Assembly: GCA_963740765.1 (NCBI GenBank)
Contig: CAVUFN010000016.1
Coordinates: forward strand, 930,001 to 994,000
Length of the DNA: 64,000 nt
Direction: 5' to 3'
DNA from: DATLGB01 sp963740765
GTDB lineage: Bacteria; Actinomycetota; Thermoleophilia; Solirubrobacterales; Solirubrobacteraceae
Both the position numbers and the translations under genes were made by a program. Each line of letters begins with the position of its first letter. Position 1 is the first letter of the stretch. The notes under the pieces are model-generated. The model searched no databases. It saw only the letters and a list, made by a program, of their open reading frames with translations, and was not told where the DNA came from. This document shows positions 44,054 to 52,922 of the stretch, piece by piece.

Positions 44054-45394
44054 CTAGCCAGGCGCCGAAGAGGAGGCGGCCGACCGCGCGGCGTCATCGG
44101 GCAGCTCGGTCCCGCACGCGGTGCAGACGACGTCCTCGTCGCCGACGCGCGCGCCGCACTCCGGACAGGACTCGCCCCCACCCGCCCCGCTGACCTCGAC
44201 GCCGGTGCCCGCGCCTGCCAGCGCGAGCCGCGGCCACGGCTCCAGGATCAGGTGACGGCGGAAGTAGACGATCGTCTCCCGCAGCATCGCGGCGATCGGC
44301 AGGGCGATGAACGCGCCGACGATGCCGAAGATCTGGCCGCCCATGAGCAGGGCGAGGATGACCACGATCGGGTTGATGCGCAGGGCCTGCGCGAAGACGT
44401 TGGGCGCCACCACGTGGCCCTCGAGCTGCTGCAGCGCGGTGAACGCGATCAGCAGCCACAGGGCGTCGATCGGGTCGCCGCTCAGCAGCGCCGCGATGCC
44501 GGCGGGCGCACCCCCGATCGCCGGGCCGATGTAGGGGATCAGCTCGGCGAAGCCGTAGAAGGCGCCGAACGCCAGCGCGTAGGTCTTGCCGTCGGGGAAG
44601 ATGCCGACCGATCCCAGGACGAACAGCATCACGCCCGCGCTCGTCCCCATGATCAGGCTGAACAGGAACTGGCCGCGGACGTACCCGAGCACGGCCTGCT
44701 GGATGCGCGTCGGGAAGTCGTCCTCGGGCGAGCCGTCGCCGCGCGGCATCACGCGGCGCACCGCGGTGCCGATGCGCTCGCCGTACAGCAGCAGGTAGAC
44801 CGTGAGCACGATCACCAGGAACAGCGCCAGCGACGCTTCGACGAGCCGGGTCAGCGCATCGCGCGTGAAACGGACGATGCTGCCCGAGCCCTCCGTCAGC
44901 CGGTCGCCGATCGTCTCCAGCGCCGTCTCGCCCTGCTTGGTGATCTGGACGTCGATGCCCTTGTCGTCGAAGAAGCCCTGGAGGTCCTCGAGCGCGCCGT
45001 TGGCGTCGTCCACATAGGTCGGCACGTTGTCCTGGATCGACGAGACCTGGTCGGCGATCGGGGTCGACACGAGGATGCCGATGCCCGTGAGCGCGGTGAC
45101 GAGCGCCAGGAGCACGACGAGAACCGACAGCCCGCGCGGCAGTCCGGTGCGGCGCGCCATGGTCACGAACGGGTTCAGCAGCAGGGCGATCAGCGCCGCG
45201 ACGATGAACAGCAGCAGAACGCCGCCGGCGGCCTGGAGCAGCTGGTAGGCGCCGAGCGCGGACAGCGGCAGCGCGACGAGCTGGATCCAGCGGGGGACCA
45301 CGACGGGCTCCACGCCGGAGGACGCGCCGCCGGGCGGTGGGTGGGCCGCCCGCTCGGCGTCTGCGGGCGCCGTGTGGTCATCGGGTGCAGTCAT
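44054..45394 (-). CDS. AI-2E-family transporter with C-terminal zinc ribbon
   Basis: 446 aa. Seven or eight membrane helices (about 37-110 double hairpin, 195-220 and the 260-370 block) with the signature PYIGPAIGGAPAGIAALL and the cluster IGIVGAFIALPIAAMLRE (as IFGIVGAFIALPIAAML). The tail adds CPECGARVGDEDVVCTACG, a two-Cys-pair zinc ribbon not usual for the family. Substrate unknown; relatives export small molecules or exchange Na+/H+. It diverges from the YmdB-type gene with only 18 bases between starts. Confidence 0.88.
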   Translation of the reverse strand: MTAPDDHTAPADAERAAHPPPGGASSGVEPVVVPRWIQLVALPLSALGAYQLLQAAGGVLLLFIVAALIALLLNPFVTMARRTGLPRGLSVLVVLLALVTALTGIGILVSTPIADQVSSIQDNVPTYVDDANGALEDLQGFFDDKGIDVQITKQGETALETIGDRLTEGSGSIVRFTRDALTRLVEASLALFLVIVLTVYLLLYGERIGTAVRRVMPRGDGSPEDDFPTRIQQAVLGYVRGQFLFSLIMGTSAGVMLFVLGSVGIFPDGKTYALAFGAFYGFAELIPYIGPAIGGAPAGIAALLSGDPIDALWLLIAFTALQQLEGHVVAPNVFAQALRINPIVVILALLMGGQIFGIVGAFIALPIAAMLRETIVYFRRHLILEPWPRLALAGAGTGVEVSGAGGGESCPECGARVGDEDVVCTACGTELPDDAARSAASSSAPG

Positions 45395-45412
45395 CGCTTA
45401 CCGTCCCTGCGC

Positions 45413-46234
45413 GTGGCCACCGTCAACATCCTGTTCGTCGGCGACGTCGTGGCCGCGCCGGGACGCCACACGCTACGCGCGCTGCTCCCCGGGCTGCGCG
45501 AGGAGCTCGGGCTGGACTTCGTCGTCGTCAACGGTGAGAACGCGGCGGGGGGCATCGGCATCACGGCCAAGACGGCTCGCGACATCTTCGAGGCTGGGGC
45601 CGACGCCATCACGCTCGGCAACCACACCTACCGCCATCGCGAGGTCTACGGCTATCTCGACGAGGAGCCGCGCATCGTCCGGCCCGTGAACTTCCTGCCG
45701 TCCCAGCCGGGCCACGGCACGACCGTGATCTCCCGCAACGGCATCTCCCTCGGCGTGGTCAGCATCAGCGGCAACCTGTTCATGGACTCGGCGCGCCCGG
45801 CGTTCGTGGAGATCGAGCCCGCGCTGCAGGAGGTCGCCGCGGCGGACTTCGTGCTGGTCGACGTCCACGCGGAGGCGACGAGCGAGAAGGTGGCGATGGG
45901 CTGGTGGCTCGACGGGCGGGTGACCGCGGTCGTCGGAACGCACACCCACGTCCCCACCAACGACTTCCGCGTGCTGCCGGGCGGGACCGCCTACATCACC
46001 GACGTGGGGATGACCGGCGCGCGCGACGGGGTGATCGGCGTGACCAAGGAGGACTCGATCGGGCGGATGCGCACGCACATGCCGACCCGCTACGGGACAG
46101 CGACCGAGGACCCGTGGCTGATGGCGGTGCTCGTGCGCTGCGTATCTGGCCCACCCGCCCGCGCGGAGTCGATCGAGGCCGTGCTGCGGCCGAAGACGGC
46201 CACGAACACCACCGGCAGCACCCACCCGAGGTAG
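45413..46234 (+). CDS. YmdB-type metallophosphoesterase (TIGR00282)
   Basis: 273 aa from the GTG at 45413 (VATVNILFVGDVVAAPG). Metal motifs: FVGDVV, VVNGENAAGGIG, TLGNHTYRHREV, LVDVHAEATSEKVAMG, VVGTHTHVPTND. YmdB hydrolyses 2',3'-cyclic nucleotides and affects biofilm and motility decisions in Bacillus. The domain ends near AVLVRC; the last 20 or so residues are loose and overlap the convergent GT-C gene by 145 bp. Confidence 0.92.
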   Translation: MATVNILFVGDVVAAPGRHTLRALLPGLREELGLDFVVVNGENAAGGIGITAKTARDIFEAGADAITLGNHTYRHREVYGYLDEEPRIVRPVNFLPSQPGHGTTVISRNGISLGVVSISGNLFMDSARPAFVEIEPALQEVAAADFVLVDVHAEATSEKVAMGWWLDGRVTAVVGTHTHVPTNDFRVLPGGTAYITDVGMTGARDGVIGVTKEDSIGRMRTHMPTRYGTATEDPWLMAVLVRCVSGPPARAESIEAVLRPKTATNTTGSTHPR

Positions 46235-47652
46235 AGGTAGAACCAGTGACCCGCGGTCAACTGGACCGCGAGGAGGAGTGCCGCCGCCACGGCGTAGCGG
46301 TCAGCGTGTTTCACGCGAGCGGCGAACAGCGCGGCGGCAAGCACCGCGGCCTGGGCGACCAGTTGCAGCGCCGGAAGCTCGTACAGGCCCCAGATCGAGA
46401 AGGGAGAGTCGCGGTCGGCCTGGAAGCGGATCGCCCGGTCCCAGAAGTCGGTGCCGAGCACCAGCGCGCCGGCGCCGGCGAACACGAGCGCGGTGCCGGC
46501 GGCCGCGCGCCGGCCGCGCACCAGCAGCGGAACCAGGACGAGAGGGGCGAACTTCGTCATCGCCGCCGCCGCGGTCAGCGCGCCGCTGCGCCGGGCGACC
46601 GCAGCGAGCACGAGCGCTCCCACCAGCGCGTCGTTGGTCCCGGAGTTCGCGATCAGCAGCGTGAACGGGCACGCCAGCCACAGGTACGCCAGCAGGCGGC
46701 CACCGATCAGGTACAGCCCCCCGGCGCAGGCGAGGTCGAAGGCGGCGGCCGCGGCATGGGCGGCCGGGAGGTCGTCCCACATGCCGGACCAGGGCCAGAT
46801 CAGCTCGAACGGCACGTAGGCCAGGTAGAGGAGCGGCCCGTAGGTGTCGCCGTGGGGGTTGTCGGCCGGGAAGGCGCCGTAGAGCTCGCGACCGTGGGCC
46901 AGCTTGTCGGCCCCGATCACGCCGGCGTAGCCCACGTCGATGACGTTGGCGTCCACGATCTGCAGGCCGATGCGGAACCCCAGCAGGAAGACGATCGCGA
47001 GGCCGAGCCACGCCGGGGCCGGAACCGGTCGCGGCGGATGGCGCGCGAGATGGAGCAGCCGGCCGAGCAGGTACAGCAGCGGCGGGTAGACGAGCGGGAC
47101 GGCGGCGCGGACGTGGCCCGCGCTGAACAGCGCGAAGGGGATCGACAGCGAGCACAGCGCCAACAGGTCGAGGTGCACCATCCGCCACGGCGGCCGCGCG
47201 AACGGCAGCAGGAACAGGACCAACCCGGCCAGCCAGATCGGGAGCGAGGCTGCGTGGCGCCCGAACGCGCCCGGGTAGCCGCGTGCCATCGGCCAGCCGA
47301 CCTGGATGCCGGTCCACGCCTCGGTCACGCTTCCGGTGCGGTCGTCGACGCGGACCTGCGCGATCTCCGTGCCGCCATCGACGAGCGCGACCTGCCATTC
47401 GCCGCCCGCGCGCAGGTAGACACGGTCGGTGGTGCCGGCGTGCCGGGCCAGGACGCGCGCGACCTTCGGGACGGCGCGCGCGGTGGCCACGACGGCGCGC
47501 GGGTGCAGCCGCCGGCCGGCGACCGGTCCGTTCGCGGCGACCGGTGTCAGTTCCGGGTCGCGCGTGCGCTCCGGAGCCTGCCCGGCGCTCTGCGCAGCCG
47601 CACTGACGGGCACGAGCAGGAGCAGCGCCGCCGCGACGAGGGCGGCTCTCAC
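46090..47652 (-). CDS. GT-C-type membrane glycosyltransferase with N-terminal PepSY-like domain
   Basis: 520 aa, GTG at 47652. Signal peptide (VRAALVAAALLLLVPVSAAA), then a soluble region with RVYLRAGGEWQVALVDGG and QVRVDDRTGSVTEAWTG, which looks like a PepSY unit, then about ten helices of the DUF2029/GT87 (mannosyltransferase) type. DANVIDVGYAGVIGADK and PLLYLAYVPFE are the likely active face; these enzymes use polyprenyl-linked sugars. It follows GtrA by one base. The final 30 residues overlap the YmdB-type gene. Confidence 0.82.
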   Translation of the reverse strand: MRAALVAAALLLLVPVSAAAQSAGQAPERTRDPELTPVAANGPVAGRRLHPRAVVATARAVPKVARVLARHAGTTDRVYLRAGGEWQVALVDGGTEIAQVRVDDRTGSVTEAWTGIQVGWPMARGYPGAFGRHAASLPIWLAGLVLFLLPFARPPWRMVHLDLLALCSLSIPFALFSAGHVRAAVPLVYPPLLYLLGRLLHLARHPPRPVPAPAWLGLAIVFLLGFRIGLQIVDANVIDVGYAGVIGADKLAHGRELYGAFPADNPHGDTYGPLLYLAYVPFELIWPWSGMWDDLPAAHAAAAAFDLACAGGLYLIGGRLLAYLWLACPFTLLIANSGTNDALVGALVLAAVARRSGALTAAAAMTKFAPLVLVPLLVRGRRAAAGTALVFAGAGALVLGTDFWDRAIRFQADRDSPFSIWGLYELPALQLVAQAAVLAAALFAARVKHADRYAVAAALLLAVQLTAGHWFYLYLGWVLPVVFVAVFGRSTASIDSARAGGPDTQRTSTAISHGSSVAVP

Positions 47653-47653
47653 C

Positions 47654-48052
47654 TCACCGGAAGCTCCACAACCGGTTGCCGAGGAAGCTCAGCGGCGTCG
47701 CGGTGACGATCGCGATCGCCTGGGCGGCGAGTTCCGCAGTCCCGGCGCCGACCAGCACCTCCAGCACGACGAGCGAGAAGAGGAAGGCGACGACGGACAC
47801 CGCCAGGAAGCGGGCGGCCTGGAAGCCGGCGTGCCCGTCGCGGGCGTCGAAGGTCCAGCGCCGGTTCCAGGCGAAGTTGTTGGTGACGGCGACGAGGAAC
47901 GCGGCCACGGCGGCACCGCGATGGCCCGTCCCGAGCTCGGTCATCGCGAAGAACACCGCCAGGTTGACGACGTAGCCCGAGCCGCCGACCGCGCAGAAGC
48001 GCAGCAACTGGGCCCAGTGGGCCGGATTGCGCAGCGCCGCGGTCGTCGTCAC
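47654..48052 (-). CDS. GtrA-family membrane protein
   Basis: 132 aa from the GTG at 48052 (VTTTAALRNPAHWAQLLRF). Four helices: RFCAVGGSGYVVNLAVFFAM is the family signature, then AFLVAVTNNFAWNRRWTF with the conserved N-F-x-x-N-R-x-W-T-F, and two more helices ending LSFLGNRLWSF. GtrA proteins flip polyprenyl-phosphate-linked sugars. Overlaps the phosphodiesterase stop (GTGA). Confidence 0.92.
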   Translation of the reverse strand: MTTTAALRNPAHWAQLLRFCAVGGSGYVVNLAVFFAMTELGTGHRGAAVAAFLVAVTNNFAWNRRWTFDARDGHAGFQAARFLAVSVVAFLFSLVVLEVLVGAGTAELAAQAIAIVTATPLSFLGNRLWSFR

Positions 48053-49518
48053 GCCGTCACCCCGAAGTGGTCGAGCGTCATCGGCGTGGCGTCGCGCAGC
48101 GTCCACTGCTCCTTGCTGTCGGCCGCCGGGAGGGTGCCGCCCGCCCACAGCAGCACGCCGTGGGAGTCGTTGGCGTGCAGCGAGCCGTGCGAGCCGCCGC
48201 CGACGTGGTGCGCGCGGCCCCAGTCGGTGAACTCGTAGCCCGGCTTGGCGCTGAGCAGCAGCTGGGCGGACTGGCGGCAGCGCAGCGCGGCCCAGATCCG
48301 GCCGAGCGCGTCCGGGTAGGTGGCGGACTGCACGCGGTCGTCGGTCGTATCGAGCTCGAGCGCGGCGAGGTCGCCGTCCACGCTCCAGCGGTCACCGCGC
48401 AGGTCCGTGAGGTCCCCGCCGGGCCGGAAGCGCAGCTCGCCGCGGCCGGTGCGCACGATCGCCTCGCCGTCCGGGTGGTCCGTGCGGTGCATGACGATGT
48501 CGACGCCCTCGAGCGCGAGCGCCGTGCGCACGACCCGCTCGCGCAGCTCGTCGCCGGCGTCCGTGTCGAGCAGGTACACCTGCGCCGAGCGGGATGCGGG
48601 GCACAGGGCGATCTCGCGCTCCTCGGCCTTGGACCCGTCGGGCGGAACGACGTCGAAGCCGTCGTAGGCCGCGAACAGGTCGATCTCGGCCTCGACCTTG
48701 GATTGAGAATGATCGGAGCAGACGATCACCGCGTGGTCGGAGAGGAACGCGTCGGGCCCGCCCGCGGCGTGGAAGAGCCGCTCGAGCTGCCGGTCGGCCT
48801 CGGCCAGCGACGTGACCTGGGCGGACGGTCCGTTGCGGTGCGAGTAGGTGTCGTTGTCGGGCAGGGAGAGCAGGAGGAAGTCGAACAGGTCGTGTTCCAT
48901 CAGGAACGTCCCCTGGCAGCCCGTCTGGCGGTCGCGCAAGCCCGGCATCCCCATCGTCGTCTTGCACCCGGTCCGCCGCGAGGAGAACAGGTCGGCGTAG
49001 AAGAACTCGCGCGGGCCGAGCACCGGCTTGCGGAAGACCTGCGTGGCGAGCCGGGCGAGGGCCGTCTCGTCGTTGGGCTGGTGCTCGTGGCGGCCGCGGT
49101 ACATCAGGTACGTCGTGCCCGCGGTGCGCACGCCGGCGTCGTCGAGCGACTCGAAGACGGTCGGCGTGTCCGCGCTGAGGTGCTCGCCGTTCATGTTGTA
49201 GATCGTGTCGGTGAGCGACTTGCGGATGCCGAACGTCCGCGTGGCCCCGAAGCTCGTCCCGTACTCGACGTAGCGCTCCTCGGCCCGGTGGTACCAGTTC
49301 ATCGACGGGATCCCGTGCCGGTCGGGGGCGGTGCCGGTCGCGATCGAGGCCGCGCACACGGGGGTCACCGACGGGTATGCGGCGACGCAGTCGGGCCGGT
49401 AGTGGCCGCGCTGCATGATCGCCGCCATCGCCGGGGCCTTGCCGGTCGAGATCGCACGCTCGAGCATCGCCGGCTTCATGGCGTCCACGACGGCGAGGAC
49501 GAGCTTGGAACGCGCCAC
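48049..49518 (-). CDS. Alkaline-phosphatase-superfamily phosphodiesterase
   Basis: 489 aa, GTG at 49518. Nucleotide-pyrophosphatase-like: VVDAMKPAML, catalytic Thr/Ser region AAYPSVTPVCAASIATGTAPDRHGI (shortened key: SVTPVCA), LPDNDTYSHRNGP with metal Asp and His, VIVCSDHSQSKV (metal DH), and a late His in GGSHGSLHANDSHGVLL. It has no signal peptide, so it acts in the cytosol or at the inner membrane face. Its neighbours suggest a role in phosphate-linked polymer turnover; substrate unknown. Confidence 0.85.
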   Translation of the reverse strand: MARSKLVLAVVDAMKPAMLERAISTGKAPAMAAIMQRGHYRPDCVAAYPSVTPVCAASIATGTAPDRHGIPSMNWYHRAEERYVEYGTSFGATRTFGIRKSLTDTIYNMNGEHLSADTPTVFESLDDAGVRTAGTTYLMYRGRHEHQPNDETALARLATQVFRKPVLGPREFFYADLFSSRRTGCKTTMGMPGLRDRQTGCQGTFLMEHDLFDFLLLSLPDNDTYSHRNGPSAQVTSLAEADRQLERLFHAAGGPDAFLSDHAVIVCSDHSQSKVEAEIDLFAAYDGFDVVPPDGSKAEEREIALCPASRSAQVYLLDTDAGDELRERVVRTALALEGVDIVMHRTDHPDGEAIVRTGRGELRFRPGGDLTDLRGDRWSVDGDLAALELDTTDDRVQSATYPDALGRIWAALRCRQSAQLLLSAKPGYEFTDWGRAHHVGGGSHGSLHANDSHGVLLWAGGTLPAADSKEQWTLRDATPMTLDHFGVTA

Positions 49519-50105
49519 TAGCGGAGGATGCGCAGGCCTGCGTACTTCTCGCCCTCGCGGCGCTGGCCGCCGAGGAGCATGAAGACGAGGCCGCCCACGA
49601 TCACGAGGGCGAGCGGCGGGAAGAGCACGGACAGGCCCGCGGCGGCCAGGGCGGCGGCCTCGCGGTAGAGCGGGAGCAGTCCCGCCTCGGCGCCGAGACG
49701 GGTGCGCACGCGGATGAAGAGCGGACGCAGTGCGGCGATGGCCAGAGCGGCACCGGCGAGCGCGATGATGATGCCGCCGGGAACGCCGTGCCCGCGGTCG
49801 GCCAGAGACCCCGCGCCTTCGAGCGCAGCGATCGCAAGCGCGATCAGCGTCCCGGCCACGAGCGCAGGCCCGGCGTCGAGGGCCTCGTCGCCCGCGCGGC
49901 GGCGCAAGAGATCGAACGCGACCAACCCGGCGATCATCGCGAGCAGGAACGGCGCCTGCTCGAGGAACGACCAGTCGGTGCCGTCGAAGTCGACGCCGAG
50001 GTCGCCCGCGGCCAGCGCGCCGACGAGCAGCGCGGGCAGGAAGGGGCGGATGCCGACGGCGGCGCCGATGCCGAGGGCTTGCAGGAGATCGAGCACGGTG
50101 TCCAT
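49518..50105 (-). CDS. DUF4126 membrane protein
   Basis: 195 aa from the ATG at 50105 (MDTVLDLLQALGIGAAVGIRPFLPAL). Five or six helices with short loops; ALGIGAAVGIRPFLPALLVG and the conserved GIIIALAGAALAIAALR are typical of DUF4126. Function unknown. First gene of the leftward run DUF4126-phosphodiesterase-GtrA-GT-C; its stop overlaps the next GTG by one base. The aminotransferase gene diverges from it with 13 bases between starts. Confidence 0.85.
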   Translation of the reverse strand: MDTVLDLLQALGIGAAVGIRPFLPALLVGALAAGDLGVDFDGTDWSFLEQAPFLLAMIAGLVAFDLLRRRAGDEALDAGPALVAGTLIALAIAALEGAGSLADRGHGVPGGIIIALAGAALAIAALRPLFIRVRTRLGAEAGLLPLYREAAALAAAGLSVLFPPLALVIVGGLVFMLLGGQRREGEKYAGLRILR

Positions 50106-50118
50106 AAAGTTGTCGTGC

Positions 50119-51462
50119 GTGACCTTAGAGGGCGGACAACGGCCGAGCACCCGGCACGAACTGGAGCGCTACGCGGGTCTGTTCGCCTCCCGCACCCAGG
50201 TCATGAAGTCCTCGGCGATGCGCGACCTGATGGCGATCACCGAACGTCCCGAGGTCATCTCGCTGGCCGGCGGTCTGCCGGACACGAGCACTTTCCCGCC
50301 CGGCGTCTTCGCGACCGTGATGCAGCGGATGGGGACCGAGCGGATGGCCGCGGCGCTGCAGTACGGGCCGACGGAGGGCCTCGCCGAGGCCAAGGCGGCC
50401 GTCATCGACGTGATGGCCGCCGAGGGCATGAGCGTCGACGCCGACGACCTGCTCATCACCACGGGCGGCCAGCAGGTCATCGATCTGGTCTGCAAGACGC
50501 TGCTCGACCCCGGCGACGTCGTGATCGCCGAGGCGCCGACGTATCCGGGTGCGATCCCGACGTTCTGCGCGTATCAGGCCGACGTGGTGCAGATCGAGAT
50601 GGACGACGACGGCATGCGCATCGACGTGCTGGAGGCCGAACTGGCGCGGCTCGACGCCGAGGGTCGCGTCCCCAAGTTCATCTACACGATCCCCACCTTC
50701 CAGAACCCGGGCGGCATGACCATGTCGCTCGACCGGCGGCGGCGCCTGGTCCAGATCGCACGGCGGCGCGAGTTGCTGGTCCTCGAGGACAATCCGTACG
50801 GCCTGCTGCGCTTCGACGGCGAGCCGCTGCCCACGCTGCGGTCGCTCGACGGCGGCGACTACGTGATCTATCTGGGCACGTTCTCGAAGATCCTGTCCGC
50901 CGGGCTGCGCCTGGGCTGGGCCGCGGCGCCACGCCCGGTGCTGGCCAAGATGAACCTCGGCAAGCAGGGCGCGGACCTGTGCTCGTCGTCGTTGACGCAG
51001 CACTTCGTGGCCGGGTTCTTCGCCGCGGGCGACTGGCGGCGTTATGTCAACGACCTGATCTCGCTGTATCGGCGGCGGCGCGACGTCATGCTCGAAGCGC
51101 TGGCCGAGCACCTGCCCGCCGAGGCGACCTGGACGGAGCCCGCCGGAGGCCTGTTCGTGTGGGCGACGCTGCCCGACTACCTCGATACGACCGACCTTCT
51201 CGCGCGCGGGCTGCGCGAGAACGTTGCGTTCGTGCCCGGCCGGGCCGCGTTCCTGGACGGCCGCGGCGGGTCGTCCATGCGGCTGAACTACTCCGGCGTC
51301 GACGAGGACGCGATCCGCGAGGGCGTGCGCCGCATCGGCAAGGTCGTCGCGGAACAGGTCGGGCTGTACTCGACGCTCACCGGTCGGCCGGTGGCTCCGC
51401 CGCGAAGCTCCGCGGCACCGCGGGCCGCCGACGTGGTCGAACTGCGCCGCCGTTCGGCATGA
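50119..51462 (+). CDS. PLP-dependent aminotransferase (2-aminoadipate / AlaT-like class I)
   Basis: 447 aa, GTG at 50119. Fold type I: ISLAGGLPDTSTFPP, LITTGGQQVIDLVCKTLL, AEAPTYPGAIPTF, YTIPTFQNPGG, LLVLEDNPYGLLRF and the PLP-lysine region LGTFSKILSAGLRLGW; WTEPAGGLFVW near the C-terminus. Similar to LysN and MocR-type catalytic domains without the DNA-binding part. Amino donor unknown. Stop overlaps the ddl ATG (ATGA). Confidence 0.9.
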   Translation: MTLEGGQRPSTRHELERYAGLFASRTQVMKSSAMRDLMAITERPEVISLAGGLPDTSTFPPGVFATVMQRMGTERMAAALQYGPTEGLAEAKAAVIDVMAAEGMSVDADDLLITTGGQQVIDLVCKTLLDPGDVVIAEAPTYPGAIPTFCAYQADVVQIEMDDDGMRIDVLEAELARLDAEGRVPKFIYTIPTFQNPGGMTMSLDRRRRLVQIARRRELLVLEDNPYGLLRFDGEPLPTLRSLDGGDYVIYLGTFSKILSAGLRLGWAAAPRPVLAKMNLGKQGADLCSSSLTQHFVAGFFAAGDWRRYVNDLISLYRRRRDVMLEALAEHLPAEATWTEPAGGLFVWATLPDYLDTTDLLARGLRENVAFVPGRAAFLDGRGGSSMRLNYSGVDEDAIREGVRRIGKVVAEQVGLYSTLTGRPVAPPRSSAAPRAADVVELRRRSA

Positions 51463-52376
51463 GCCGGGTTGCCGTCCTCAAGGGCGGCCGCTCCCTGGAG
51501 CGCAACGTGTCGCTGAGCTCGGCGGCGCGCGTGGAGGACGCCTTGGAGCGGCTCGGCCACGTCGTCGTCCCGATCGACGTCGGGAGCGACCTGGTCGCGC
51601 GGCTGCGTGAGGCCGCGCCGGAGGTCGCCTTCGTCGCCCTGCACGGAGAGGACGGCGAGGACGGCTCCGTGCAGGAACTGCTCGAGCTGCTCGAGATCCC
51701 GTACACCGGCTCGCGGCCCGGCGCGAGCGCGCGCAGTTGGAACAAGGTGCTGGCCAAGGACGTGCTGCGCGACGCCGGCGTGCCGACGCCCGAGTACTGC
51801 GCGTTCAACCAGTCCGCCTTTCGCGATCTCGGCGCGGCGGCGGCGCTTCCGGAGATCGAGCGGCGGCTCGGCTTCCCGATCGTGGTCAAGCCGGCCCGCG
51901 GCGGGTCGTCGCTGGGCATCAAGTTCGCGCGGGCGGACGCCGACGTCCCGGGCGCGCTGGTGGCCGCGTTCGCGTACGACACGCGGATCCTGCTCGAGCA
52001 GTTCATCGACGGGCGTGAGCTGGCCGTCTCCCTGATCGACGGCGCGCCGCTGCCGGTGATCGAGATCCTCGCGCCCGAGGGCTACGACTTCGAGGCCCGG
52101 TACGAGATCGGCGCCGTCGAGTTCGCCTGCCCGGCGCCGCTGGACGACGCGGTGGCCGCGGGCGCGGCCGAGTTGGCGGTCGCGACATGGACGGCGCTGG
52201 GGCTCAGCGGCTTCGCGCGCGTCGACCTGATGCTCGACGGTGACGGGGGGCTGCACGTGCTGGAGGCCAACACGATCCCCGGGCTGACGGACACCTCGCT
52301 GCTCCCGCAGGCCGCGGATGCGGCCGGCATCGCGTTCGACACGCTCGTCGAGCGCATCCTGGCGCTCGCCGCGTAA
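51459..52376 (+). CDS. ddl: D-alanine-D-alanine ligase
   Basis: 305 aa. Makes D-Ala-D-Ala for peptidoglycan. ATP-grasp with VAVLKGGRSLERNVSL, ALHGEDGEDGSVQELLE, IPYTGSRPGASARSWNK, the glycine-rich VKPARGGSSLGI, metal-site ARVDLMLDGDGGLHVLEANTIPG and LTDTSLLP. Short for Ddl but all core motifs are present. In the omega-loop-like region the serine of typical Ddl is in PARGGSSLG. Coupled to the aminotransferase just upstream. Confidence 0.93.
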   Translation: MSRVAVLKGGRSLERNVSLSSAARVEDALERLGHVVVPIDVGSDLVARLREAAPEVAFVALHGEDGEDGSVQELLELLEIPYTGSRPGASARSWNKVLAKDVLRDAGVPTPEYCAFNQSAFRDLGAAAALPEIERRLGFPIVVKPARGGSSLGIKFARADADVPGALVAAFAYDTRILLEQFIDGRELAVSLIDGAPLPVIEILAPEGYDFEARYEIGAVEFACPAPLDDAVAAGAAELAVATWTALGLSGFARVDLMLDGDGGLHVLEANTIPGLTDTSLLPQAADAAGIAFDTLVERILALAA

Positions 52377-52390
52377 AACGTGAAACGCGG

Positions 52391-52882
52391 TTAGGAGTCT
52401 TCCCCGGCGAAGTCCTCCGGGGTGACCTCGTCGAGGAACTGCTTGAACTTGTCGACGACCTCCTCCTGGTCCTCGACCTCGTGCTCGAACTCGATGGCCG
52501 ACTCGGCCATGACGTCCTCGGCGGCGAAGATGGGCGCGCCGGCCCGCACCGCGAGCGCCAGCGCGTCGCTCGGCCGCGAGTCGATCTCGACGTCGCGACC
52601 GTTCAGGGTCAGGGTGATCGTCGCGTAGAAGGTGTTCTCGCGCAGTTCCGTGACGGAGACCCGGGAGCAGTTGACCTCGAGCTCGCCCAGCATCTCGTGC
52701 AGCAGATCGTGAGTCATGGGGCGCGGCGTCGTGGCGCCCTGCAGCTTCATCAGGATGGCCGCCGCTTCGGGGTGACCGATCCAGATCGGGAGGAACTTGT
52801 TGGTGTCCACCGCCTTCAGGAGCACGATCGGCTGCTTGCCGACCATGTCGAAGCTGACCCCGTAGATGACCATCTCCTGCAA
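52391..52882 (-). CDS. Bifunctional nuclease (DUF151) family protein
   Basis: 163 aa, TTG at 52882; an ATG at 52873 (MVIYGVSFDMVGKQPI) is the alternative but would have its AGGAG directly against it. Pattern: FDMVGKQPIVLLKAV, LPIWIGHPEAAAILMKLQG, PRPMTHDLLHEML, DSRPSDALALAVRAGAPIFA. The acidic tail is EHEVEDQEEVVDKFKQFLDE. Relatives degrade DNA and RNA and are linked to stress responses. Convergent with ddl, 14 bases apart. Confidence 0.9.
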   Translation of the reverse strand: MQEMVIYGVSFDMVGKQPIVLLKAVDTNKFLPIWIGHPEAAAILMKLQGATTPRPMTHDLLHEMLGELEVNCSRVSVTELRENTFYATITLTLNGRDVEIDSRPSDALALAVRAGAPIFAAEDVMAESAIEFEHEVEDQEEVVDKFKQFLDEVTPEDFAGEDS

Positions 52883-52922
52883 GAGCCGCAGTATAGGTAC
52901 CGGCCTGGCCTATTCTCGCGCG

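Noticed and set aside
52370..52390. parS-like half site ACGTGAAAC, and other halves near 44868, 46308 and 57698
   Set aside because: Each matches only one side of TGTTTCACGTGAAACA. I saw no full 16-mer in the window, although parAB is present.
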